DNA of 25,176 nt from an uncultured Clostridia bacterium (GTDB lineage: Bacteria; Bacillota; Clostridia; Lachnospirales; CAG-274): contig CAJTVH010000010.1 in assembly GCA_910579745.1 (NCBI GenBank), positions 1 to 25,176 of the forward strand, written 5' to 3'. This document shows positions 6,830 through 14,244 of the stretch, piece by piece (the first letter of the stretch is position 1; each line of letters starts with the position of its first letter). Under the pieces are notes generated by a model. That model did not search any database, was not told the DNA's origin, and saw only the letters and a program-made list of their open reading frames with translations. Made by a program: the position numbers and the translations under genes.

Positions 6830-8834
6830 AATGAACACTCTCCTCTTTCTCGGATTTTTCTTCCCTTTCTTCCGTGTCTGTTTTTATCACAGCGCTCTTT
6901 TCATCATCCGTTTCCGCGCTCTCTCCTTTAACTTCTTTAAAAATCTCCATAAAACGCTCGCCTGTTATGGTTTCTTTCTCAAATAAATAGTCGGCGATTT
7001 TATCAAGAGCCTCTCTGTTCTCATTTAAAAGAGAAAGGGCCTTCTCGTGACATGAGCGAATTATGCTAAGAACCTCTTTGTCAAGCTCCGCTGAGGTGTT
7101 CTCTCCGCATATGGATACGTTTCTTCCGTCAAGATACCTGTTTTCGGTGCTTTCCAAAGCCATCATATCGAATTTGTCGCTCATACCGTACTGAGAAACC
7201 ATAGAGCGGGCCATTTTTGTCGCTCGTTCTATATCATTCGACGCTCCCGTGGTAACTGTCTCAAAAACAATTTCCTCCGCGGCTCTTCCGGCAAGTAAAA
7301 CCGTAATCTCCGAAAGCATCTCATCTTTTGTCATAAGGTACTTTTCCTCTTCAGGCATCTGCATGGTATATCCGAGAGCCCCCATAGTACGGGGAACAAT
7401 AGTTATTTTCTGAACGGGCTGAGAATTTTTCTGAAGAGCGGCCGAAAGGGCGTGCCCAACCTCGTGAAAAGCCACGACTTTCTTCTCTTTAGATGATAAA
7501 ATCCTGTCTTTTTTCTCTTTTCCGGCTATAATTACCTCAACGGCTTCCATAAGGTCTTCCTGCAAGACTTTTTCCCGTCCCATCCTCACGGCTCGCAGGG
7601 CAGCCTCGTTTACCATATTGGCGAGATCCGCTCCAGCCGCCCCGCTTGTGGCGAGAGCCATGGCGTGTAAATCCACCTCGTCATCTAAAATAACATCTTT
7701 TGAGTGAACTTTTAAAATATCTTCCCTGCCTATTAAATCAGGCTTCTCCACAATAATTCTCCTGTCAAATCTTCCAGGGCGCAAAAGCGCTTTGTCAAGA
7801 ACGTCAGGCCTGTTTGTGGCGGCGAGAATAACTATAGCCTTTGATGAATCGAACCCGTCCATCTCAGACAAAAGCTGATTTAGTGTTTGCTCTCTCTCAT
7901 CATTGCTGTTCATAGATCCGTCACGTTTTTTGCCTATGGCGTCTATCTCGTCAATAAAAATAATGCATGGAGCGTTTTCCGAAGCCTGCTTAAAAAGGTC
8001 TCTGACCCTTGACGCTCCGACCCCAACAAACATCTCAACAAAATCAGAACCGGAAAGCGACATAAAAGTAACGTTAGCTTCCCCTGCGACAGCTTTGGCG
8101 AGAAGAGTTTTTCCCGTACCCGGGGGACCCACAAGCAAAGCGCCTTTCGGTTGTTTCGCGCCTATTTTAATGTATTTGTCGGGGTGATGCAGAAAATCTA
8201 TAATTTCCTGTAAAGACTCTTTCGCTTCCCCCTGCCCCGCTACATCTTTAAAAGTGACTCCCGTCTCTTTCTGCATATAAACCTTGGCGTTACTTTTTCC
8301 AACGCCCATAAGTCCGCCTCCGCCGAGCCTTTTAGCGGCAAAATGCATAATGAGATAAAAAGCCGCGTATAAAAATAAAATAGGCATAATCCATGAGGTA
8401 AAAAAATCCATAATAGGGGACGAATTGGTTACTTTTCTTGAGAACTTGACGTCATGGTCTTTTAAATTTTGAATAAGTTCCGTGTCTCCCACAAGTCCTG
8501 TGTAAAAAGTCACCTCTCCCACCTGTTTTATCTTGCTCATTCCCTCAGGGAGCTCAATTTTTGAAATATCGGCATCTATAATAAGCCTGTCCGACTCTAT
8601 ACGCACGTTTTTAACGGCGCCTCTATCCACAAGGGTCATAAAATCGCTGTATTCTATCTCAAACATATTTGAACCGGAAAAAGAAGTCATTAAAATATTC
8701 ATTAAAAAAGTTGAAATCAAGGCAAACGCTAAAACTCCGAAAAGTATTTTTTTATTATTTGAGTTATCCGGCGGCCGATTTCCGCTTTTGTCAGATTTAT
8801 TGTCATTTCCGTTAAAATCAGAATTATCCTGCAT
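6816..8834 (-). CDS. ftsH: ATP-dependent zinc metalloprotease FtsH
   Basis: 672 residues, full length for the family. Seen, numbered from ATG 8834: a polar N-terminal tail, membrane helix 1 (about 30-50), an extracytoplasmic domain, membrane helix 2 (about 143-167), then the AAA core with Walker A GPPGTGKT (236-243), pore loop MFVGVG (268-273), Walker B IIFIDEID (291-298) and the second region of homology ending RPGRFDRR. The protease part has HEVGH (457-461) and the third zinc ligand Asp in SNDIERAT (about 534). Known: FtsH hexamers extract and degrade misfolded or short-lived membrane and cytosolic proteins. A TTG at 8843 is an alternative start; the AAGGAG site lies four bases before the TTG and thirteen before the ATG. 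Its 3' end overlaps the ABC ATPase gene, an unusual partner for ftsH. Confidence 0.97.
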   Translation of the reverse strand: MQDNSDFNGNDNKSDKSGNRPPDNSNNKKILFGVLAFALISTFLMNILMTSFSGSNMFEIEYSDFMTLVDRGAVKNVRIESDRLIIDADISKIELPEGMSKIKQVGEVTFYTGLVGDTELIQNLKDHDVKFSRKVTNSSPIMDFFTSWIMPILFLYAAFYLIMHFAAKRLGGGGLMGVGKSNAKVYMQKETGVTFKDVAGQGEAKESLQEIIDFLHHPDKYIKIGAKQPKGALLVGPPGTGKTLLAKAVAGEANVTFMSLSGSDFVEMFVGVGASRVRDLFKQASENAPCIIFIDEIDAIGKKRDGSMNSNDEREQTLNQLLSEMDGFDSSKAIVILAATNRPDVLDKALLRPGRFDRRIIVEKPDLIGREDILKVHSKDVILDDEVDLHAMALATSGAAGADLANMVNEAALRAVRMGREKVLQEDLMEAVEVIIAGKEKKDRILSSKEKKVVAFHEVGHALSAALQKNSQPVQKITIVPRTMGALGYTMQMPEEEKYLMTKDEMLSEITVLLAGRAAEEIVFETVTTGASNDIERATKMARSMVSQYGMSDKFDMMALESTENRYLDGRNVSICGENTSAELDKEVLSIIRSCHEKALSLLNENREALDKIADYLFEKETITGERFMEIFKEVKGESAETDDEKSAVIKTDTEEREEKSEKEESVHFDRS

Positions 8835-8910
8835 AATTAACAATTTTCTCCTTTGTATAAAACAATATTGACTTTTTCTAAAACTTGTCTAAAAATTCCA
8901 TAACGGCTGT

Positions 8911-9028
8911 TATAGCCAGACAACTTAAAAATAAGCAGAATGAGATAAGATAACCATGATTTTCAGCCACTTATATGAATTGTATCCCAATCTATAACAC
9001 CCAATTATTTTTAAGTTGTTTGACTATA
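8911..9028. repeat. Family B inverted-repeat element, shorter variant
   Basis: TATAGCCAGACAACTTAAAA on the left pairs with TTTTAAGTTGTTTGACTATA on the right: about 23-bp arms with two mismatches around an unrelated 70-bp middle. Both ends finish in TATA/TA. It lies 77 bp upstream of the ftsH start, with its left terminus next to a GGCTGTTATAGCC palindrome (8905-8917). No gene is present in the 8844-9083 spacer. Confidence 0.8.
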
Positions 9029-9083
9029 AAGATTTATTTCACTAAATAAATAAGTAAAGAACGCTTCCTCAATTATTACTATT

Positions 9084-10076
9084 TTATCCTTTTATCGAAA
9101 TAAATTCAACCCCATAATAATAATGAGCTAAAATTTTTTTATAATCATTTCCCTCAAGAGCCATAAAATTAGCTCCATACTGGCTCATGCCCGCTCCGTG
9201 TCCATAGCCCTTTGAAGTGAATATAATTTCGTTATCACCGCAAGAAACAGTAAAATTAGCGGATCTCAAAGAAAGAATAGACCTTACATCCGAACCTTTA
9301 AAAATTTTACCGCCTATTTTTATTTTGGAAACATAATCCGCCGCCGTTCTTTCCATTATCAAAATATCGTTTTTAATATTATCAGAAAAAACAGCGCCTT
9401 TCTCCGAAAATATCTTTATAAAATCAGCCTTTGATAATTTTACTTCCGATAAAAAACCCGGCGCTTTTTCATCCTCATGACTGTCTACGCTTATTAAATA
9501 ACTTAATTTTTCCGACCATACGTTTTCCGAGCTTTCCGTCATTCCCCCGCTTGTGGAATGAAAAGCGGCTAAAATAGGCTCTCCGCCATAAATCATAATC
9601 TCGTTTTTTGTATCGTTTACAGCGTCTGAAACCTTTTTATAATTTTTCTCAAAATTATTTCCCCAGTTTCTCTTCATTTCATCAACAGTAATAAAGGCCT
9701 GTCCGATATTTTCCGGTTTTATCTCAGAATTTCCGACCTGTCTGTAGGCGTACGTTCTCGCGGCTACCGCCTGTGCCTTAAGCGCCTCTTTCTCAAATGA
9801 AACAGGCATCTCCGCCGCCACCACACCTATAATATACGATTCCATTTGAGGATTTTCTTCTTTTACTGAGACATCGCTTTTATTCTTTCCATTATTATTC
9901 TCATAACCCTCGCCGTATAAAAACTTATTATCTAAATCTATCGCCCCATTTTTATCTAAAATAAAAAAATCCTCTTTAGCCGTTAAAAAATAAGGAATGG
10001 CGGCAACAGTAAAAATTACATAAACCGAGTACACGCCAATATACCTAAAAGTCTTGTTTTTTAAAATTTTAAACAT
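9084..10076 (-). CDS. spoIID: Stage II sporulation protein D (SpoIID/LytB domain)
   Basis: 330 residues. Seen: one N-terminal membrane segment (about 12-31), then the SpoIID core with ESYIIGVVAAEMPVSFEKEA (79-98), AQAVAARTYAYR, FHSTSGGMTESSENVW and the C-terminal GYGHGAGMSQYGA motif. Glu89 in the AAEMP motif matches the catalytic acid known for SpoIID. Known: in the mother cell SpoIID acts with SpoIIM and SpoIIP to cleave peptidoglycan glycan strands during engulfment. The start ATG 10076 has a GGGAGTG site six to seven bases upstream. A sigma-E-like promoter lies just before it. The gene follows murA, as in Bacillus subtilis, but a repeat element now lies between them and ftsH, not spoIIQ, lies downstream. 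It is strong evidence for a spore former. Confidence 0.95.
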   Translation of the reverse strand: MFKILKNKTFRYIGVYSVYVIFTVAAIPYFLTAKEDFFILDKNGAIDLDNKFLYGEGYENNNGKNKSDVSVKEENPQMESYIIGVVAAEMPVSFEKEALKAQAVAARTYAYRQVGNSEIKPENIGQAFITVDEMKRNWGNNFEKNYKKVSDAVNDTKNEIMIYGGEPILAAFHSTSGGMTESSENVWSEKLSYLISVDSHEDEKAPGFLSEVKLSKADFIKIFSEKGAVFSDNIKNDILIMERTAADYVSKIKIGGKIFKGSDVRSILSLRSANFTVSCGDNEIIFTSKGYGHGAGMSQYGANFMALEGNDYKKILAHYYYGVEFISIKG

Positions 10077-10094
10077 AAAATCACTCCCTATAAA

Positions 10095-10123
10095 ATTTTA
10101 TGCCTGTAATTTTTTTTATAAAA
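10095..10123 (-). promoter_or_regulatory. Possible sigma-E promoter of spoIID
   Basis: On the minus strand TTTTATA and CATAAAAT are separated by 14 bp, close to the sigma-E pattern (ATA-rich -35, CATANNNT -10, 14-15 bp apart). Transcription would start just before the ribosome binding site, giving a very short leader. SpoIID is a sigma-E gene in Bacillus, which supports this, but the region is AT-rich and chance matches are likely. Confidence 0.4.
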
Positions 10124-10155
10124 CAACCTTTTTAGGAAATTTACACTGCAACAAC

Positions 10156-10320
10156 TAGGGCGTATCTGAAAACTATCATAAGCTATCAGTTATATATACA
10201 AAATATCCAAAAAATTATTAAAAAATAAACGAAAACAGTTTAATTAAACAGAAAAGCCTTTCTGTTTTGTTTTATTTTTTATAATTTTTCGCGCGTATTT
10301 TAGTTTTCAGATACGCTCTA
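10156..10320. repeat. Family A 165-bp inverted-repeat element, copy 2
   Basis: Exactly 165 bp from TA to TA, with only scattered changes from copy 1 (left end TAGGGCGTATCTG; tatatatacaaaatatcc and aaacgaaaacag in the interior). It sits 87 bp beyond the murA stop and 79 bp before the spoIID start, so it interrupts the murA-spoIID spacing. Same orientation as the other close copies. No gene is present in the rest of the 10077-10407 spacer. Confidence 0.9.
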
Positions 10321-10407
10321 AATTTTTATAACTAAACAATAGCCTTCTTTAATGTATCAAATTTATTTGCCCATTCTTTTATTATCTCACTATAAATCAC
10401 TGTAATC

Positions 10408-11661
10408 TTACAGCTTTTTTATCTTGGCCCCAAGTTTTTTAAATTTTTCTTCTATACGATAATATCCTCTTTCAATGTGGTATATATCGCTTATTTCTGT
10501 TTCTCCCTCCGCCACGAGCGCCGATAATATAAGAGCGGCGCCCGCCCTTAAATCTGTAGCCTTGACTTGTGTACCCGTAAGCTTGGAAACTCCCTTTATA
10601 ATAGCGCTTTTTGACTCAACCTTAATATCCGCTCCCATTCTGTTAAGTTCACCCACATGCATAAATCTGTTCTCAAATATTGTCTCATTAATAATCCCCG
10701 TACCGTTTGTAACAGCCATAAGACTCATAAATTGAGCCTGCATATCCGTAGGAAAACCCGGAAAAGGCAAAGTTTTAATATCCGTGTTCACAAGTTCTCT
10801 ATCGCATCGTACCCTAAGCATATTTTCTTTTTCCTCAATATCAACATTCATATCTTTAAGCTTGGCTATAACAGGTCTTAAATGGTCGCGCACAACGTTT
10901 TTTATAGTAACGTCTCCCTTTGTTATAACAGCTCCAATCATAAATGTCCCCGCTTCTATCCTATCTGGAATAATTTTATGCGCTGTCCCGAAAAGCTCTT
11001 TGACTCCTATAATTTTAATATTATCTGTTCCCGCTCCAAAAACTTTCGCTCCCATTTTGTTTAAAAAATCGGCGAGATTTATAATTTCAGGCTCAACAGA
11101 GCAATTCGAGATATAAGTCTCACCCTCCGCCATAACAGAAGCCATAATAATGTTCTCAGTCGCCCCAACGCTGGGAAAATCAAGATAAATATTGTTTCCT
11201 TTTATTTTTGGCGAGCTTATCTCTATATTTCCGTGTTCCTGTTTTATTTCGGCTCCCAAAAGAGAAAATCCTTTTAAGTGTAAATCCACAGGCCTTACTC
11301 CAATCGGACACCCTCCCGGCATTTGAATTTTTACTTTTCCAAATCTTGATAGCAAAGGTCCCGCGAATAAAAAAGACGCTCTTATTTTTTTTACAAGTTC
11401 ATAAGGCAGTGAATTATTTAAAATTTTACCGCCGTCCACAATAATCTTTTTTTCTTTTTCCGAAAAGCTTGTCCTCGCGCCAAGAGTCTCCAGAAGTTTA
11501 AGCATAATCTCCACATCTTTTAAATAAGGAACATTCTCAATAACACATTTTTCCCCCGTAAGTACCGTAGCGGCAATAATCGGCAAAACAGCGTTTTTCG
11601 CCCCGTCCGTAATAACCTCGCCCCTCAGCGGACCACTTTTTTCAACTATAAATTTGTCCAT
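10408..11661 (-). CDS. murA: UDP-N-acetylglucosamine 1-carboxyvinyltransferase (MurA)
   Basis: 417 residues, the normal length. Role: transfers the enolpyruvyl group of phosphoenolpyruvate to UDP-GlcNAc, the first committed step of peptidoglycan synthesis, in the cytosol. Seen: GAKNAVLP near residue 20 (substrate-binding Lys-Asn), PGGCPIGVRPVDLH with the active-site cysteine (Cys118 from this start), and GFPTDMQAQFM with the catalytic aspartate. The cysteine is the form that fosfomycin normally attacks. Start: ATG 11661 gives the family-typical MDKFIVEKSGPL; a TTG six bases upstream is possible and sits closer to AAGGGG. Neighbours: spoIID downstream and a family B element ending 36 bp upstream, whose terminus may form part of the promoter. 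Confidence 0.97.
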   Translation of the reverse strand: MDKFIVEKSGPLRGEVITDGAKNAVLPIIAATVLTGEKCVIENVPYLKDVEIMLKLLETLGARTSFSEKEKKIIVDGGKILNNSLPYELVKKIRASFLFAGPLLSRFGKVKIQMPGGCPIGVRPVDLHLKGFSLLGAEIKQEHGNIEISSPKIKGNNIYLDFPSVGATENIIMASVMAEGETYISNCSVEPEIINLADFLNKMGAKVFGAGTDNIKIIGVKELFGTAHKIIPDRIEAGTFMIGAVITKGDVTIKNVVRDHLRPVIAKLKDMNVDIEEKENMLRVRCDRELVNTDIKTLPFPGFPTDMQAQFMSLMAVTNGTGIINETIFENRFMHVGELNRMGADIKVESKSAIIKGVSKLTGTQVKATDLRAGAALILSALVAEGETEISDIYHIERGYYRIEEKFKKLGAKIKKL

Positions 11662-11697
11662 AATCAATCATACCCCTTTTTTTCATTAACTATAGCA

Positions 11698-11861
11698 TAT
11701 AATCAACAAACTTAAAAACAAACAAGTTTGTTGGACAAAAATCCTTTTCCATTTGTTACCGTCAGTCTGCGTAAACTTTAGACTACACTCTCCATCAGCC
11801 GCCTTATGAAAATAATTTTTCTATCGTCTTCTTTTGTTACTTCTCAAGTTTGTTGACTATA
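11698..11861. repeat. Family B 164-bp inverted-repeat element upstream of murA
   Basis: The left end TATAATCAACAAACTTAAAA and the right end CAAGTTTGTTGACTATA are inverted copies over about 17 bp. The interior contains blocks shared with other family B copies (aaaatccttttcca, gaaaataatttttc). It starts 36 bp before the murA start codon. On the murA-coding strand the element end reads TTTAAGTTTGTTGATTATA and is followed by TATGCTATAGT, which could serve as the -10 region. Confidence 0.85.
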
Positions 11862-11959
11862 AAAACCGTAGGCCTTACTCAGCCGGTTAAATATCACAGT
11901 CATTGCCCTAAATGGCTATACTCGCGGCAATTATAAATTCAGCTATTTTTAATTGCTAA

Positions 11960-12287
11960 TATACAGTTAATAAACTTAAAAATAAACAAATTCCGCTGTT
12001 TAAAATCCTTTTCACCATGTTGTGAACCATTCAGCATATGGATATAGCCAATCAACTTAAAAATGGAAAAAAGGAAACGAGGCGAAAATTATTTTCACAA
12101 GGCGGCAGAAGGCAGCCACGGCTGAAAGCCCGCGTCAACTTACGGCAGCGCGGTGAAAAGGATTTTTAACTGTTGAACTTGTTCATTTTTCAAGTTGATT
12201 GACCATATCCTATGCTTTCCCTAAGCCCTTTCGTAAAAATAATTTATGTCTCGCCTCTTTTTGCTTTTTTCAAGTTTATCGGCTATA
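11960..12287. repeat. Family B element split by insertion of a second family B element
   Basis: The outer ends are TATACAGTTAATAAACTTAA (left) and CAAGTTTATCGGCTATA (right). Removing the inner element at 12043-12207 leaves 163 bp, the same length as the other full family B copies, so this is a nested insertion. Its interior has the shared aaaatccttttcacca and taaaaataatttatg blocks. Confidence 0.8.
12043..12207. repeat. Family B element nested inside another copy
   Basis: TATAGCCAATCAACTTAAAA on the left faces TTTTTCAAGTTGATTGACCATA on the right; 165 bp in all. The interior is GC-richer than its surroundings (gcggcagaaggcagccacgg, then gcagcgcggtgaaaaggat). Flanking bases fit insertion at a TA. 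It is the most complete family B copy in the window and the best query for finding others. Confidence 0.85.
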
Positions 12288-12423
12288 ATAACAAATTTTA
12301 TCAAAATATATTCACACGTATTATATTTATATACACATAATAAAAACCCTTAAAATTCATTATACTCAAAAAACGAATAATAATAATTAAATTTTGTTTT
12401 ATTACAACAATTACAACATAAAC

Positions 12424-12588
12424 TAGCGCGTATCTGAAAACTATCATAAGCTATCAGTTATATACGCGAAATATCCAAAAAATTATTAAAAAATAAACCA
12501 AAACGGTTCAATTAAACAGAAAAGCCTTTCTGTTTCGTTTTATTTTTTATAATTTTTCGCGCGTATTTTAGTTTTCAGATACGCTCTA
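12424..12588. repeat. Family A 165-bp inverted-repeat element, copy 3
   Basis: 165 bp from TA to TA, nearly identical to copy 1 apart from the left end (TAGCGCGTATCTG) and the loop base in the CAGAAAAGCCTTTCTG core. It lies in the murA/SLOG spacer upstream of the small-RNA promoter. The stretch between it and the nested family B pair (12288-12423) holds nothing I can identify. Confidence 0.9.
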
Positions 12589-12760
12589 AAGAGAGAAAAA
12601 CTTTTTCACTCAAAATTTTTCACTTATATAGGACACTATTTTTAATTTCATTTTCAAATAAAATTACTGTAATTTTCGTTAAAAAAATATAATATTTTCA
12701 AATTTTTATTATAATATATTTCATAAATTAAAGTTTGCGCTATATATTCTTTATTAATAC

Positions 12761-12789
12761 TTGACAAAAAAAAGAAGATATGATATAGT
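12761..12789 (+). promoter_or_regulatory. Sigma-A promoter for a small transcript
   Basis: TTGACA (12761-12766) and TATAGT (12784-12789) are separated by exactly 17 bp, with an A-tract just after the -35. This is close to the consensus. No protein-coding gene follows on this strand, but a terminator does at 12926. Confidence 0.65.
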
Positions 12790-12795
12790 ATTTAT

Positions 12796-12960
12796 ATAGT
12801 ATATTAATATTTGATATATTGTTTATACATACATTTGATTTTGAGATTTATTTTTACATTCATCTTGTTTATTTTAAAGTTAGATGTATAATTCTTCCTT
12901 TTCTCCTTATTATTTTTTCCAAGTTAAAAACAGCCTTTTATTTTTAAAAGCTGTTTTTTT
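12796..12960 (+). ncRNA. Candidate small regulatory RNA, about 165 nt
   Basis: The stretch lies between a near-consensus promoter and an intrinsic terminator, and contains no supported open frame (the best, 27 codons from ATG near 12884, lacks a ribosome binding site and reads into the terminator). Seen: an AU-rich 5' part, a weak stem around CATCT/AGATG (about 12861-12885), then a pyrimidine-rich stretch CTTCCTTTTCTCCTT (12894-12908) before the terminator. The pyrimidine stretch is complementary to Shine-Dalgarno sequences; TTTTCTCCTT matches ten bases of the ftsH ribosome binding region exactly. Small RNAs of Gram-positive bacteria often use such C/U-rich loops. I know of no named family that fits. 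Expression is inferred, not shown. Confidence 0.45.
12926..12960 (+). terminator. Intrinsic terminator of the small transcript
   Basis: AAAAACAGC faces GCTGTTTTT, with an inner TTTT/AAAA pairing, and the stem ends in seven T residues. This is a textbook rho-independent terminator on the plus strand. Confidence 0.75.
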
Positions 12961-13005
12961 CATTTAAAAATTATTTTTTTATAAAAATTTATATATAAAA
13001 TCGCT

Positions 13006-13170
13006 TAGAGCGTATCTGAAAACTATCATAAGCTATCAGTTATATACGCGAAATATCCAAAAAATTATTAAAAAATAAACCAAAACGATTCAATTAAACA
13101 GAAAAGCCTTTCTGTTTCGTTTTATTTTTTATAATTTTTCGCGCGTATTTTAGTTTCCAGATACTCCCTA
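13006..13170. repeat. Family A 165-bp inverted-repeat element, copy 4
   Basis: 165 bp from TA to TA. The left end is intact (TAGAGCGTATCTGAAAACT); the right end has decayed to TTTCCAGATACTCCCTA, so the terminal repeats now mismatch at several bases. It ends 88 bp beyond the stop of the SLOG gene. Same orientation as the other close copies. Confidence 0.9.
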
Positions 13171-13258
13171 GTCAGCCTTCATAGCATATATAATTTTAAA
13201 AATAGATATATAAATATATAACTTTTAAAATTTCACAAAAAAACTCAAATCTTACCTA

Positions 13259-13723
13259 TTATTTCTTCTGGAAAATATCAATAATCCTTGCCTGCTTCTT
13301 CTTTCGAGCATAATTAACAGCGGCCGCGGCCCCTCCTTCTTTTTTATAAATTCCAGAAACTATAAACTCGCAATTATCCACCATAAAAATGTTTCTTTTA
13401 GGAATGGCGTCTCTGCCATTTTCCGCCCCAAGATTAGGAAGCACTATCTCGTCGTATAAGTTTATATCTCTTTTCGCCACTTTAAATCCAATATCATCAG
13501 GATACGGTAAAATAAGTCTAAGGCAAATATCAGAATATCTCTCTTTAAGTTTCCTCACTATTCCCTCGCATATTCTGTCAAAATTACCCATTCCACCGCT
13601 TAAAAACACCCTTACATTTTTATTTAAAATCAAATACTCAAAAATTTCCTCAATATAGTCTTTATACTCAAGTTTTCCAAAATCTCTGTGACCAAAAAAA
13701 GTACAGCTCTCAAATTTATTCAT
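13259..13723 (-). CDS. SLOG-superfamily (YpsA/DUF1273-like) protein
   Basis: 154 residues from ATG 13723, which has AGGAGGGG six bases upstream; an in-frame TTG at 13729 falls too near that site. Seen: TFFGHRDF near the N-terminus, FLSGGMGNFDRICEGIVRKL (about 41-60), LILPYPD, and a late NCEFIVSGIYKKEGGAAAAV segment. The G-H-R and G-G-x-x-x-x-D signatures fit the Rossmann-like SLOG fold (LOG, DprA, YpsA relatives). Known: SLOG proteins bind nucleotides or nucleotide-like ligands; several act as sensors or enzymes, but this clade has no fixed function. The gene stands alone between repeat elements: a family B copy ends 28 bp upstream and a family A copy begins 88 bp downstream. Confidence 0.75.
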   Translation of the reverse strand: MNKFESCTFFGHRDFGKLEYKDYIEEIFEYLILNKNVRVFLSGGMGNFDRICEGIVRKLKERYSDICLRLILPYPDDIGFKVAKRDINLYDEIVLPNLGAENGRDAIPKRNIFMVDNCEFIVSGIYKKEGGAAAAVNYARKKKQARIIDIFQKK

Positions 13724-13751
13724 AAACAACCCCTCCTCTAACTTTCACAAT

Positions 13752-13913
13752 TATAGTCGAAGTACTTAAAAAAGCAAAAGGGGACAAGATGAAAATTATT
13801 TTTCGCGAGGCAAAAGAGGAAGAGACAATCCTGTACCTATGCCAACCGACGCTAACACAGCGAAAAGGGCTTTCATCCGCATAATTTATTTGTTCTTAAG
13901 TTCTTTGACTATA
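13752..13913. repeat. Family B 162-bp inverted-repeat element upstream of the SLOG gene
   Basis: TATAGTCGAAGTACTTAAAA on the left pairs with TTCTTAAGTTCTTTGACTATA on the right. The interior carries the shared gaaaattatttttcgcgaggc block and gcgaaaagggctttc. Its left terminus plus the flanking AT spells TATAAT on the strand that codes the SLOG gene, with TTGCTT 16 bp further upstream, so the element edge may provide the promoter of that gene. Confidence 0.85.
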
Positions 13914-14118
13914 ATACCGCAAAATTAAAACTTGTCGAATATAGAGATTTTTAAAATCAGTATTACATAAATATTCTATCATAAAAAATAAAAAAATAAT
14001 ACCAGTCTTAAAGAAAAGTCACTAAAGCCAATTTTCAGGCACGAACTTTATACATAAAGCTACCTTTAGTTTAAAAATCTTAAATTTTCTCAATAAAAAA
14101 ATAATTTTTATTTTAAAC

Positions 14119-14146
14119 ACCAGCTCCTTTCCTCAAAAGAGCTGGT
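14119..14146. terminator. Perfect 8-bp hairpin, possible amt terminator
   Basis: ACCAGCTC and GAGCTGGT form a perfect eight-base stem with a twelve-base loop. No T-run follows immediately on either strand, although AT-rich sequence does on the minus strand. It is the only hairpin of this type in the 280 bp between the amt stop and the palindrome at 14174, apart from that palindrome. It is a weak terminator candidate. Confidence 0.35.
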
Positions 14147-14173
14147 ATACTTTGATAGCTTCCAAAATTTTAT

Positions 14174-14244
14174 TATAGTGAAACAACCTAAAAATGAACA
14201 AGTTCAGCAGCTGAACTTGTTCATTTTTAGGTTGTTTCACTATA
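14174..14244. repeat. Perfect 71-bp palindrome built from family B ends
   Basis: Two 35-base arms, starting TATAGTGAAACAACCTAAAA, are exact inverted copies around a single central A. The arm matches the right end of the nested family B element (GAACTTGTTCATTTTT is shared), so this is a family B derivative in which one end has been duplicated head to head. A short open frame across it (14133-14324) is not a gene. Confidence 0.9.

Noticed and set aside
11662..13258. CRISPR array in the repeat island
   Set aside because: The repeats are 160-bp inverted-repeat elements at irregular spacing, not short direct repeats with unique spacers, and no cas genes are present.
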